Below, one piece after another: positions 42,677 through 50,683 of a stretch of DNA of 64,000 nucleotides. Below the pieces are notes generated by a model. The model worked only from the letters and a program-made list of their open reading frames with translations, did no database searches and was not told the origin of the DNA. The stretch is taken from assembly GCA_937906385.1 (NCBI GenBank), contig CALCYQ010000004.1:124001-188000 (forward strand), in the 5' to 3' direction. The position numbers and the translations under genes are program-made. The stretch is from an uncultured Candidatus Saccharibacteria bacterium. GTDB taxonomy: Bacteria > Patescibacteriota > Saccharimonadia > Saccharimonadales > Saccharimonadaceae. Numbering within the stretch: the stretch's first letter is position 1; every line of letters begins with the position of its first letter.

Positions 42677-43258
42677 TTATAGTTCGCTCTGAAGCGTTGC
42701 CCAGACTTCGGTTGGAGTTCCAGTTACATTGTCGGCCTGAATAGCATAGGCTTTCACGACAATATTTGCACCATTATCGCCCAAAGTAGCAAGCTCCTCG
42801 CCGCTTAAAGCGCCATTAACCGTAACTTTTTCAAACAACTTATCAGTAGCACCATTTGCTGAAACTTTAGTCATAGCACTGCTAGAACCGTATGCATAGA
42901 CGGTCGTATATCCCTGGGTGCTTACAGTCGTCCACTTACTGGTATCAATCGCACTTAGCGTCAAAACATCTTTGTCTCCGATCTTGGCTGGCATAGTTAC
43001 TTCAATAAACACAAAGGCATCCTTCGAGCCATCTTTTACCTTAACGGAAGGCTCTTTAGTAACTTCGTCGCCAGGAGCTAAATCGGTCGCATTAGTTGAA
43101 TCCCAATCGCCCTCGTCTAGCTCAATCTCTACCTTACCAAACGTAAAGGTATTAGTTTCTGGATCTGTCGTATCGGTCAAATACGCCAAAGTTCCGCCTA
43201 CGGCGAACACTGCCAAAAACAGCGCAGCCAAGACAAAAAGTTTCTTGTTCTTTTTCAT
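42677..43258 (-). CDS. TasA/CalY-family fibre protein
   Basis: 193 aa. SipW-dependent signal peptide (LAALFLAVFAVGGTLAYLTD) followed by a short beta-sandwich domain: ETNTFTFGKVEIELDEGDWD, LAPGDEVTKEPSVKVKDGSKDAFVFIEV and the AYAIQADNV strand, all typical of the TasA/camelysin fold. TasA forms biofilm fibres in Bacillus. AAGGAG precedes the ATG. First gene of a four- or five-gene operon ending with its own SipW-type peptidase. Confidence 0.9.
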   Translation of the reverse strand: MKKNKKLFVLAALFLAVFAVGGTLAYLTDTTDPETNTFTFGKVEIELDEGDWDSTNATDLAPGDEVTKEPSVKVKDGSKDAFVFIEVTMPAKIGDKDVLTLSAIDTSKWTTVSTQGYTTVYAYGSSSAMTKVSANGATDKLFEKVTVNGALSGEELATLGDNGANIVVKAYAIQADNVTGTPTEVWATLQSEL

Positions 43259-43390
43259 TACACACTCCTTATTCTTTATTAATTTATTTTTAACATCGCT
43301 TATGGCAAAAAATCGATATTTTTTATGCTTTTTCGGACTGTAATTTTTTTATTCAATCTGTATTTTTATGTTGTACTTTTTACAACAAAA

Positions 43391-43414
43391 AACCGCCCTT
43401 TCGCGTGGGCGGTT
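43391..43414 (-). terminator. terminator of typA
   Basis: AACCGCCC (43391-43398) pairs with GGGCGGTT (43407-43414); T tract on the minus strand. Confidence 0.88.
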
Positions 43415-43421
43415 CCTAAAA

Positions 43422-45242
43422 TTACAATGCATGATTACGTTTGCGCTTGCGTACAATCGGATCAAGATCGCGCTTACGTAGGCGCAAAGACTTCGGCGTC
43501 ACTTCAAGCAACTCGTCGTCCATCAAGAAGTCCAAGCATTGCTCAAGCGACAACTGCGTATATGGCGTCAACTGGATCGCGCCATCCGATGCGTGTGTGC
43601 GCATGTTAGTGAGCTGCTTTTCGCGGCAAACGTTAATGTCTAACTCGTCCTTCTTTGAAAGACCGACAATCATCCCCATGTAAACATCAACTTGCGGTGG
43701 AATATATAATACACCGCGGGCCTGCGCTGCATCGAGCGCATAAGCCGTACTCTGGCCCGCTTCAGATGCCACCAAAGCGCCGTTGCGCTCTTGGCGGTAA
43801 TGCGAAGTTACTGGCTGATAACCATCCGGCAAAGTATTCATAATGGCCGTACCGCGCGTTTCGGTCAACAAACTGTTGCGAAGGCCAATCAAAGCTGCCG
43901 TCGTAATCTTATAGCGGAAGCGCGTGCTACCAGTCGTCAACATTTCTTGATCGATCAGTTCTGCCTTACGTACGCCGAGTTCTTGCGAAACGGCACCCAC
44001 AAATTCTGGCGCTACTTCAACCGTCAATTCTTCTACCGGCTCCATCTCGACGCCATTTTCCATCTTATAAACGACCTCTGGGCGGCCCACTTCCATTTCG
44101 TAGCCCTCGCGGCGCATGGTTTCAATCAAAACCGAAAGATGCAACTCGCCACGGCCGGAAACTTTATAACCTAAGCCCTGTGGTTCTAGGCGCAAAGCAA
44201 TATTCGTTTCAAGTTCGCGCTTCAAGCGATCGCCAATCTGGCGCGAAGTTGTAAATTCGCCTTCGCGACCCTTGAGCGGCGAGGTATTTGGACCAATATA
44301 AATGCTAAGAGTTGGCGCTTCGAGCTCAATCGTTGGCAAAGCTTCTGGATTATCGCCCGTTGCGACCGTATCGCCAATGCTCGCTGCATCAAGACCGGCC
44401 AGCGCCACAATATCGCCCGCAATCGCTTCGGTCGCCTCTTCGCGCCCCAAGCCGCGGTAGGTATACAAACTATCAATTTTGCCACGCACCACGTCGCCAT
44501 TCACTTTCATTACTGAAACGGCTTCATTTTTCTTGAGTTTGCCACGGAAAATTTTGCCAATCGCATATTTGCCCAAATAGCTATCCGCCGCAAGCGCTGC
44601 TACAAGCAGCTGCGCACCCTTTGAATCGTCGGAATCCACTTGCGGTTCTGGAATTTCGTTGATAATCGCATCGAAAATCACGTGCAAATCATTATCAAGT
44701 TCCGGCGTCTTACCGGCGCGACCATCACGCGCAATCGCATAATAGGTCGGATATTTCAATTGTTCCTCATTCGTGGCAAGTTCCAAGAATAAATCGCCAA
44801 TTTCGTCTTCTACCTCGCCGAGACGTGCAGCAGGCTTATCGATCTTGTTTATCACTACAATCGGCGTTAGAGACAATTCTAGAGCCTTCTGGAGCACAAA
44901 TTTCGTCTGTGGCATTGGGCCTTCCTGCGCATCGACAATCAGAAGTACGCCGTCTGCCATATTTAGCGTACGCTCTACCTCGCCGGAAAAATCCGCGTGC
45001 CCTGGCGTATCGATGATATTAATCTTATAGCCATTATAGAAAACTGCGGTCTGTTTAGCGGTAATCGTAATGCCGCGCTCATGCTCCTGATCGCCAGAAT
45101 CCATAATCAAGGTTTGGCCCATCTCGGCCTGGTTCTCGCGAAAAGTATTAGACTGCTTCAAAAGCGCGTCCACTAAAGTGGTTTTACCATGGTCTACGTG
45201 GGCAATAATCGCCACGTTGCGAATTTTACTCTTGTCGTTCAT
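43422..45242 (-). CDS. typA: ribosome-binding GTPase TypA/BipA
   Basis: 606 aa. Translational GTPase close to EF-G, used in stress and in 50S assembly. G1 AHVDHGKT, G2 region RGITITAKQ, G3 DTPGHADFSGEV, G4 NKID, then domain II, III/V and the BipA-specific C-terminal domain (about residues 480-606, with GVLYIPPQVDVYMGMIVG). SD GAGGAAA lies about seven bases before the ATG. tRNA-Val lies 155 bases upstream on the same strand, separated by a large hairpin. Confidence 0.96.
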   Translation of the reverse strand: MNDKSKIRNVAIIAHVDHGKTTLVDALLKQSNTFRENQAEMGQTLIMDSGDQEHERGITITAKQTAVFYNGYKINIIDTPGHADFSGEVERTLNMADGVLLIVDAQEGPMPQTKFVLQKALELSLTPIVVINKIDKPAARLGEVEDEIGDLFLELATNEEQLKYPTYYAIARDGRAGKTPELDNDLHVIFDAIINEIPEPQVDSDDSKGAQLLVAALAADSYLGKYAIGKIFRGKLKKNEAVSVMKVNGDVVRGKIDSLYTYRGLGREEATEAIAGDIVALAGLDAASIGDTVATGDNPEALPTIELEAPTLSIYIGPNTSPLKGREGEFTTSRQIGDRLKRELETNIALRLEPQGLGYKVSGRGELHLSVLIETMRREGYEMEVGRPEVVYKMENGVEMEPVEELTVEVAPEFVGAVSQELGVRKAELIDQEMLTTGSTRFRYKITTAALIGLRNSLLTETRGTAIMNTLPDGYQPVTSHYRQERNGALVASEAGQSTAYALDAAQARGVLYIPPQVDVYMGMIVGLSKKDELDINVCREKQLTNMRTHASDGAIQLTPYTQLSLEQCLDFLMDDELLEVTPKSLRLRKRDLDPIVRKRKRNHAL

Positions 45243-45298
45243 ATTATTTCCTCACCCTTGTTAGGATTACATCGGAGACTTTCCTTTTCTGGGATGGC

Positions 45299-45386
45299 TA
45301 AAATCGTCGAGATTGGTGTTTTCTTCATGAGAGCGCGCCTTCATCGGCGAGCGAATCATGAAAAAACGCCAACATCGGCGATTTTA
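45299..45386 (-). terminator. large hairpin between tRNA-Val and typA
   Basis: An 88-base inverted repeat: TAAAATCG/CGATTTTA at the ends, then TGGTGTTTT/AAAACGCCA and TTCATGA/TCATGAA inside. It is just 3' of tRNA-Val on the minus strand and probably ends or processes its transcript. Confidence 0.65.
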
Positions 45387-45396
45387 GACTTCCAGA

Positions 45397-45473
45397 TGGT
45401 GGGCGGTATAGGATTCGAACCTATGACCTCGTCTACGTCAAAGACGCGCTCTAGCCAACTGAGCTAACCGCCC
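45397..45473 (-). tRNA. tRNA-Val (GAC)
   Basis: 77 nt, CCA encoded. Acceptor GGGCGGT/ACCGCCC, anticodon arm CGTCT-TTGACGT-AGACG (anticodon GAC), T arm ATAGG-TTCGAAT-CCTAT, normal G18G19 in the D loop. Confidence 0.95.
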
Positions 45474-45565
45474 ATAAAGTCTAGGCTCATTTTACCATAG
45501 TCCTCCCCTCTCCGCAAGCGTTTTGCGCTTGATTTTATCTCAGATTGGAGTATAATGGCACTATT

Positions 45566-45642
45566 GGGTCCGTAGCTCAGCTGGTTAGAGCACCTGCCTT
45601 TTAAGCAGGGTGTCGTGAGTTCAAGTCTCACCGGACTCACCA
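45566..45642 (+). tRNA. tRNA-Lys (TTT)
   Basis: 77 nt, CCA encoded. Acceptor GGGTCCG/CGGACTC, anticodon arm CCTGC-CTTTTAA-GCAGG (anticodon TTT), T arm GTGAG-TTCAAGT-CTCAC. TATAAT at 45551-45556 is the -10 box. Confidence 0.96.
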
Positions 45643-45718
45643 TTTTTTTGCGAAGCAAAAAGTGAGACCGGTAAGATTTGAACGAATTGAAAATCGAAGC
45701 CGGACTCACCATTTTTTG
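45631..45718 (+). repeat. rearranged copies of the tRNA-Lys 3' end
   Basis: The tRNA 3' end plus flank, CCGGACTCACCATTTTTT (from 45631), is followed by an inverted degenerate copy of the T arm and acceptor (about 45660-45681; 19 of 22 bases match the reverse complement of the tRNA) and then by a direct copy of the last 12 tRNA bases with flank (45700-45718). Confidence 0.75.
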
Positions 45719-45731
45719 TTAAAATATAGTC

Positions 45732-45971
45732 ATGAAAAAAGGAATCGAAAAAGGCAGCGTTCAGCACCTAATCATTCAAATTATTTCAATCATTATCGCT
45801 GGGCTCATTATCTTCCCGCTATGCGATTTTCTCTTTTGCAAAATCCTCCAAAACACCAATTTTGTCTATTCGGTCAATGATCATATTATTGAGCCAATTA
45901 TCTTTGGCGTCATTGCCGGTCTCATCTTTTGGACGCTCGACAAAAAGTCCGTCAAAAAAGCCCAAAAATAA
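45732..45971 (+). CDS. small two-helix membrane protein
   Basis: 79 aa. Two transmembrane segments (about residues 11-34 and 50-68) with lysine-rich ends (MKKGIEKG at the front, DKKSVKKAQK at the back). TAAAAT at 45720-45725 sits six bases before the ATG, matching the leaderless pattern of the window, and a good terminator follows. No family recognised. Confidence 0.6.
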   Translation: MKKGIEKGSVQHLIIQIISIIIAGLIIFPLCDFLFCKILQNTNFVYSVNDHIIEPIIFGVIAGLIFWTLDKKSVKKAQK

Positions 45972-45985
45972 TTTATTCAATCAAA

Positions 45986-46012
45986 AAACTCCCCTTATCG
46001 GGGAGCTTTTTT
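45986..46012. terminator. bidirectional terminator
   Basis: CTCCCC (45989-45994), loop, GGGGAG (46000-46005), flanked by A and T runs; serves the small + gene and the - gene ending at 46011. Confidence 0.85.
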
Positions 46013-47054
46013 ATTTATCTTCGTCAATCTCAATGTCAACTTGTGTATTCTTTTTAGACTTCTTTGCCTTCTCGGCTTCTTCAGCCTCTTGCTCTTCTTC
46101 CTCTTTCTTCTTGCTGCGCACCGCCAAGAATACAATCAAGCCAATAATAAGCAGAATCACCACGCCAATCACGATTAATAACCACATCGGCATATTAATC
46201 ACGGTGCGCGAATTGCCGGCCTCAACCATTTCGCCCTTGTCGTTTACGTAGGTAATTTTTTGTTCAACTTGAAAAATGCCATAGCCGAGCGCTTCATCCG
46301 TATCAGAAGATTCGAAAGTCACTTCTTTGCTTGGCGCTACTTCGGCCGCATCCTCGTCGAGCACTTTCCAATCCGCATTACCAAACGCGCTCTTACCACG
46401 CAAAACATATTTTGCCTCAAAGCCCGCATTGCCACTATTCTTTACGGTCGCCTTCGCGGACACTTTATCACTTAAACCAAATGGCGAAATAAAGCTACTG
46501 CTAATTGCGCCACCAAATTTCGCGTCCTCGCCACCTACCGTCATGCGTACATTCACATATTGAACCTTCTCGTCGCTACCAGTAATCTTAATCAACGCAT
46601 ATTGTGTACCCGCTTTGGCATCTGCTGGTACGATTACGCGCACATTTACGGTTTTCTTCGAAAGCGCCGGCACCTTGTAGTAAGTCACGCCACCCACGAA
46701 TGCTAACCAGCCCGAAGCAAGCTTGTTCTCGTCGGCAATATCGTCACCATCATATTTATTTGCCGCGACGGTAAATTCCAAATCCCCCTCAGTGCTGTTA
46801 TTGATCTCAAAAGAGGCGGTGTAAGAGCGGCCTACTTCACTTAGCATGCCAAAATCAAGCGTTTCTGGATCAACTTCCCAATAATCCGGATTCGACACCT
46901 CACCTTCTTCCACGGAGCCACAATTCGTTACGGCACCATCCGTACCCTCTACCGGCTTACCATCTGGCCCGATGCAAGCTGACGCCGAATAGTTCAAAAA
47001 GCTAAATGATAACAATCCACACAGGACAGCCCCCACCAACCAGTATTTTTTCAT
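46011..47054 (-). CDS. type I membrane surface protein, DUF916/WxLIP-like
   Basis: 347 aa. Signal peptide (LVGAVLCGLLSFSFLNYSASA), two outside beta-sandwich domains, first about 55-165 (VDPETLDFGMLSEVGRSYTA, VNVRVIVPADAKAGTQYALI; like DUF916 peptidoglycan-binding or Ig-like domains), second to about 285, a transmembrane helix (MWLLIVIGVVILLIIGLIVF) and a highly charged cytoplasmic tail. DUF916 proteins of Gram-positives bind cell wall; here the match is by pattern only. The ATG at 47054 is used, following an AGAGG site. Confidence 0.75.
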   Translation of the reverse strand: MKKYWLVGAVLCGLLSFSFLNYSASACIGPDGKPVEGTDGAVTNCGSVEEGEVSNPDYWEVDPETLDFGMLSEVGRSYTASFEINNSTEGDLEFTVAANKYDGDDIADENKLASGWLAFVGGVTYYKVPALSKKTVNVRVIVPADAKAGTQYALIKITGSDEKVQYVNVRMTVGGEDAKFGGAISSSFISPFGLSDKVSAKATVKNSGNAGFEAKYVLRGKSAFGNADWKVLDEDAAEVAPSKEVTFESSDTDEALGYGIFQVEQKITYVNDKGEMVEAGNSRTVINMPMWLLIVIGVVILLIIGLIVFLAVRSKKKEEEEQEAEEAEKAKKSKKNTQVDIEIDEDK

Positions 47055-47131
47055 CACACCTCTCTTATTACTAATTCCATTTTACCACAAACAATTTTCA
47101 CAAATGTTGTAAAAAACACAACAACAAAAAA

Positions 47132-47207
47132 TGGTGCGGGTTAAGAGACTCTAACTCTCGACCTCTTCCTTGGCAAGGAAGCGCTCTAACAACTGAGCTA
47201 AACCCGC
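47132..47207 (-). tRNA. tRNA-Gly (GCC) with altered D and T loops
   Basis: 76 nt, CCA encoded. Acceptor GCGGGTT/AACCCGC, anticodon arm CTTCC-TTGCCAA-GGAAG (anticodon GCC). The D loop is AGTTGTTA (U in place of G19) and the T loop is TTAGAGT (A in place of C56); the two changes would keep a Watson-Crick 19-56 pair. All stems are intact. Confidence 0.95.
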
Positions 47208-47304
47208 ATCAGTTGTGATTATTATATACCAACTTCGCGTTTTTTCCAAGTCCAATTCGCCATCTCATCCCTTTTTCTATCAAAAGCGGTATAATAAAAA
47301 TAAT

Positions 47305-47943
47305 ATGAGCAACTTCGAACGCCAACAAAATTCCGACGAAACTAGTAGCGTCGAATCAGTATCTTGGGAAGTTTCCATGAGCAACGCTCCAGCTTTTAAT
47401 CCAAATAAAACTACCGTTACTTCCACTTCAGAATCTGTAAACGCCGATTCGCCACGCGAATCCGTACCGATTTCTTCCATGTCACCAGAAGAGCGCCGCC
47501 GTCAAATCAAAATGATTCGAAATGGCGAAATCGATGGTAAAATCGTCGCCAGACCTCGCTACGAAGACGATACGGATGAAGCGCCGCAAACCAGAACTAT
47601 TCGCGCCGCCGAGCTCACTGCAGATGCCTCTAAAATTGGCACCGACATCAAAGAAGCCCAGGCTGCCGCCGCGCAACCCGAATCCACCTCTGCCGAAACC
47701 GACAATGCCGAGCTAAACGATATGCAAAAAGAGCTCATGCAAGCTAAAGTCGAAGCCATCAAGAAAGAGATGGAAGCCATCGAAAAAGCCCTTGGCGACG
47801 AAGGAAAATCCCCTGAACAAATCAAAGAAGCCCGCAAAAAGAAAATCGGCCACGCCGCCTGGAAAATCTTCGAAATCGTCGGTGGCGCAGTTGCCGGCGC
47901 CGGCGCCTCCGCTGCCCTCGCCGCTCTCACGAGCATGATTTAA
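47305..47943 (+). CDS. low-complexity protein with C-terminal membrane segment
   Basis: 212 aa from the ATG at 47305; the longer frame (from 47215) would include the promoter. TATAAT at 47290-47295 lies nine bases before this ATG. The first 130 residues are polar and probably disordered (Ser, Thr, Glu); about 135-180 is a Lys/Glu/Ala coiled coil (MQKELMQAKVEAIKKEMEAI); the last 25 residues form a Gly/Ala-rich hydrophobic helix (IVGGAVAGAGASAALAALTS). Tail-anchored or holin-like placement is possible; function unknown. Confidence 0.65.
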   Translation: MSNFERQQNSDETSSVESVSWEVSMSNAPAFNPNKTTVTSTSESVNADSPRESVPISSMSPEERRRQIKMIRNGEIDGKIVARPRYEDDTDEAPQTRTIRAAELTADASKIGTDIKEAQAAAAQPESTSAETDNAELNDMQKELMQAKVEAIKKEMEAIEKALGDEGKSPEQIKEARKKKIGHAAWKIFEIVGGAVAGAGASAALAALTSMI

Positions 47944-48052
47944 AAAATGGCCCGAGGGCCATTCTAAAAATTATGGTGCGCCCGCCTGTCTTTTTTCGAA
48001 GAAAAAAAGCAGCCCGAGGGCTATACTAAAAAATCATGGTGCGCCCGACTAG
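47944..48052 (-). repeat. duplicated tRNA-Leu 3' end plus terminator
   Basis: Two copies of a module of about 40 bases, near 47947-47983 and 48010-48047. On the minus strand each has CGGGCGCACCA (tRNA-Leu 3' end), AT-rich spacer and a GCCCTCGGGC-type hairpin with a T run. The right copy is the real tRNA end; the left copy is an orphan. Confidence 0.75.
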
Positions 48053-48127
48053 ACTCGAACTAGCACAGCCGTTTGAATAGCCACTAGCACCTCAAGCTAG
48101 CGTGTCTACCAATTCCACCACGGGCGC
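48037..48127 (-). tRNA. tRNA-Leu (GAG)
   Basis: 91 nt class II tRNA with CCA encoded. Acceptor GCGCCCG/CGGGCGC, anticodon arm CTAGC-TTGAGGT-GCTAG (anticodon GAG), a long variable arm and T arm CTAG-TTCGAGT-CTAG. Confidence 0.94.
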
Positions 48128-48190
48128 AGATATGTATATCTTATCACAACTTCCCCCATTTTGTAAAACTCCCCCATGAACTTAAAAACA

Positions 48191-48270
48191 AATCGCATTC
48201 CGCGACATGTGCGTGGAATGCGATTCATATTTAAAGAGAGTCCCAACGAGAGGAATGCGTCCTCTCGTTG
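48191..48270 (-). terminator. two hairpins downstream of the solute-binding protein gene
   Basis: AATCGCATTCC/GGAATGCGATT (48191-48225) and CAACGAGAGGA/TCCTCTCGTTG (48244-48270), both perfect 11-bp stems. They lie in tandem after the stop at 48289; the left one is followed by TGTTTTT on the minus strand. Confidence 0.75.
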
Positions 48271-48288
48271 AGGCCCGTATGGCGTCCT

Positions 48289-50073
48289 TTATGGCGTCAT
48301 ATTCACGCTGCGTTTTTCGCTTGCCCAATAGCGCACGTCCGCAAAGCGGTCTAGAGCATCTGTCAACTTTGCATCTTCGCCATAAATATTCATGTTACGG
48401 TTGTAATAATAATTCAAAGTCGAACGATACAATCCAATCGCCGGCACATCTGTTACCCACGACTTCAAAAACGCCTCATATTTTGCCTTGCGCAGCTTCA
48501 CGTCTGTCGTCAAACGCGCCGACAGCAGATTTACGTCCACTAAACTATTCCGATAATTACTAAAATTCCACCCCGACTCATTCGCCTGTGTCGAGCTATA
48601 ATACACAAACGGATCCGCGCTGACACCAAGATCAATCTCATAGAACAAGATGTCATATTCGCGCGGCTTAATTACCGATGTAAAGAAGTCCGCACCAGCC
48701 TGCGTTTCGTCAAAAACATTTAAGCTCACATCAAAACCCATATTCTTTAGCTCTTCCGCAAAGCGTTCCGCTTTACTTAAAATTTTGTCGCGCTTCAGGA
48801 CGGCAATACTCAAAGTTACCACGCCGCCGTCCATGTCGTAGAGTTTTTTGTCTTCCTCGTTATACGTCAGCTTCGCCTCCGCCAGTAGTTTGCGCGCCGT
48901 TTCTAAGTCGTACTTCGGCAGCTCCGGATATGACAAATTACTCACCTGACTATCCAGAATTGGATAGTCCATTTTTTCACCATCGTTTACATCCTCACGA
49001 ACCTTATCCAAGTTTACGCCGTAGCGAATCGCCTGGCGGACTTTCGTTTCTTTCAAAGTCTCGCTCGCGGTATTAAAGAATGCGAATGCACCGCCATTAA
49101 TTAAGCTTGTACGCATACTAATTGCGCCACCAAATTCCTCGCCCGCATTCAACTCGGCCGTCGCCGCCACGTCGCCTGCGCTTAGCGCATCGTAGATATT
49201 TTCGACGTTATCGTAAGTCTTCAGCGTAAACGAATTTAACAGTGCGTCGCGCAAGAAATAATTATCATTGCGGTTCAAGTAAACCGTCTGCAAGCTCGAG
49301 CTCGTCACATTTGAAACTTGCATCGCATTTAATATGAACGGACCAGAACAAACCGGCTTCGTCGAGAATTCACTTTCATAAACCAGCGCTGGACTAATAT
49401 CCTTTAATACGTGCGCTGGAACCAATGGGAACTCCAAGCTATCGCGAAAGTCGATATAGGCCGACGGCAAAGTGAATTCGACCGTCAAATCGTCTTTCTT
49501 TTCAATCTTTACGTTCGTAAAGCTCACAGATACCGTCGTTTTTGCGGAGCTGTCACGAATCAAATCCACTGTATAAATCACGTCATCGGCCGTGATCGGC
49601 TCACCGTCCGACCATAATAAACCCTCACGCAAGGTAAGCGTCCAAATCTTACCAGTTTTGTCCATCGTGATGCTCTTTGCGAGTTCCGCCTTCTCGTGCC
49701 CAGACACATCTGGCGATACGATGTTTGCAAACAATAATTTCGCTAATACTTTTTCAGAATTCGTCGCCGCGTAAAGTGGATTCATGGAATTAATCTTACC
49801 CAGTGTCGCCTCAGAGTAATCGCCACCGCTCGTAAAAGCGTTCGTCTCATACGAGTCGCTATACCACATTATTTGTACGATCGCGAGCAAAAATACTACC
49901 AATACCAACAACGCCCACTCTAACACCCATAGGCGCACTTCACGAACGTTTTCGAGGCGCCCTAAGAAACGCTCAGAAAAACTCTTCCCCAAACGCTCGC
50001 CAAGCTCATTAATGCGCGAGACTAAATTGCCCCTGCGCTTCTTTTGCCCACTCTTTTCGTAATCTAATTTCAT
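48289..50073 (-). CDS. membrane-anchored family-5 solute-binding protein
   Basis: 594 aa. A basic cytoplasmic N-terminus, one transmembrane helix (about residues 50-70, WALLVLVVFLLAIVQIMWY) in place of a lipobox, then a complete SBP_bac_5 domain (NSMNPLYA, LREGLLWSDGEPITADDVIYTVD, VRQAIRYGVNLDKVRED, AERFAEELKNMGFDVSL). The family binds oligopeptides or nickel for an ABC importer; no importer subunits are encoded here, so its partner is elsewhere or it acts as a chaperone-like export factor. It overlaps secG by one base (TAATG), so it is translationally coupled to the translocon subunit. Confidence 0.88.
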   Translation of the reverse strand: MKLDYEKSGQKKRRGNLVSRINELGERLGKSFSERFLGRLENVREVRLWVLEWALLVLVVFLLAIVQIMWYSDSYETNAFTSGGDYSEATLGKINSMNPLYAATNSEKVLAKLLFANIVSPDVSGHEKAELAKSITMDKTGKIWTLTLREGLLWSDGEPITADDVIYTVDLIRDSSAKTTVSVSFTNVKIEKKDDLTVEFTLPSAYIDFRDSLEFPLVPAHVLKDISPALVYESEFSTKPVCSGPFILNAMQVSNVTSSSLQTVYLNRNDNYFLRDALLNSFTLKTYDNVENIYDALSAGDVAATAELNAGEEFGGAISMRTSLINGGAFAFFNTASETLKETKVRQAIRYGVNLDKVREDVNDGEKMDYPILDSQVSNLSYPELPKYDLETARKLLAEAKLTYNEEDKKLYDMDGGVVTLSIAVLKRDKILSKAERFAEELKNMGFDVSLNVFDETQAGADFFTSVIKPREYDILFYEIDLGVSADPFVYYSSTQANESGWNFSNYRNSLVDVNLLSARLTTDVKLRKAKYEAFLKSWVTDVPAIGLYRSTLNYYYNRNMNIYGEDAKLTDALDRFADVRYWASEKRSVNMTP

Positions 50074-50297
50074 TATCCTACAATCAAAATTGCTAAGATT
50101 GAGAGCGCAAATATCACTGCAATCACAATCGTCGTATTATATAGCGACTTCTCGAGACCACGACGCTCAGTGTTGAGCTCGCCAGAGCCACCAAAGCCAG
50201 CGCCAAGCGAAGCGCCACGTTGCTGCAATAATACTAACAAAATCAGCAAAACTGCCGAGACGAAAGTAATAACTGTACAAATCACACCTATATTCAT
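50073..50297 (-). CDS. secG: SecG, preprotein translocase subunit
   Basis: 74 aa, two transmembrane helices (about residues 3-22 and 52-73) flanking the conserved loop LQQRGASLGAGFGGSGE. It assists SecYE in export. It follows the YvlD-like gene closely and is coupled to the solute-binding protein. Confidence 0.93.
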   Translation of the reverse strand: MNIGVICTVITFVSAVLLILLVLLQQRGASLGAGFGGSGELNTERRGLEKSLYNTTIVIAVIFALSILAILIVG

Positions 50298-50301
50298 AGG
50301 T

Positions 50302-50676
50302 CTATTTTACATCAGGCATAGCCAAGTTGACAAGAAAGTTTATCACCGAGATAATCAAGCAGCTCCCTACAGCTCCCCAAAACGTGATATATACATCCGG
50401 AATAATCCAAATCGTCAATCCCACCATCGCCGTATTTACTAATATCGTGAATAACCCGAGCGTCAAGAAAATTGCCGGCAAAGCAAAAATCGTCACAATC
50501 GGCTTAATTACCGAGTTTACTACCGAGAAAATCAAACCCGCCGCCACATACATCCAAAAAGAATGCTGCACATCTGAACCTTCCTTAAAAGTGGCAAACA
50601 AATTAATACAAATCCACATCGCGGCCGTCGAAATTAGCCAGCGCAAAAGAAATGTTAATGCTTGTTTTTTTATCAT
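50302..50676 (-). CDS. YvlD/phage-holin-family membrane protein
   Basis: 124 aa with four membrane helices. The GLIFSVVNSVIKPIVTIFALP segment and the FLTLGLFTILVNTAMVGLT stretch are typical of the YvlD (phage holin family 4-like) proteins. Role unknown, linked to envelope stress in Bacillus. TAAAAT (50691-50686) is nine bases before the ATG, so it may start a leaderless transcript running into secG. Confidence 0.85.
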   Translation of the reverse strand: MIKKQALTFLLRWLISTAAMWICINLFATFKEGSDVQHSFWMYVAAGLIFSVVNSVIKPIVTIFALPAIFLTLGLFTILVNTAMVGLTIWIIPDVYITFWGAVGSCLIISVINFLVNLAMPDVK

Positions 50677-50683
50677 AACCGCT

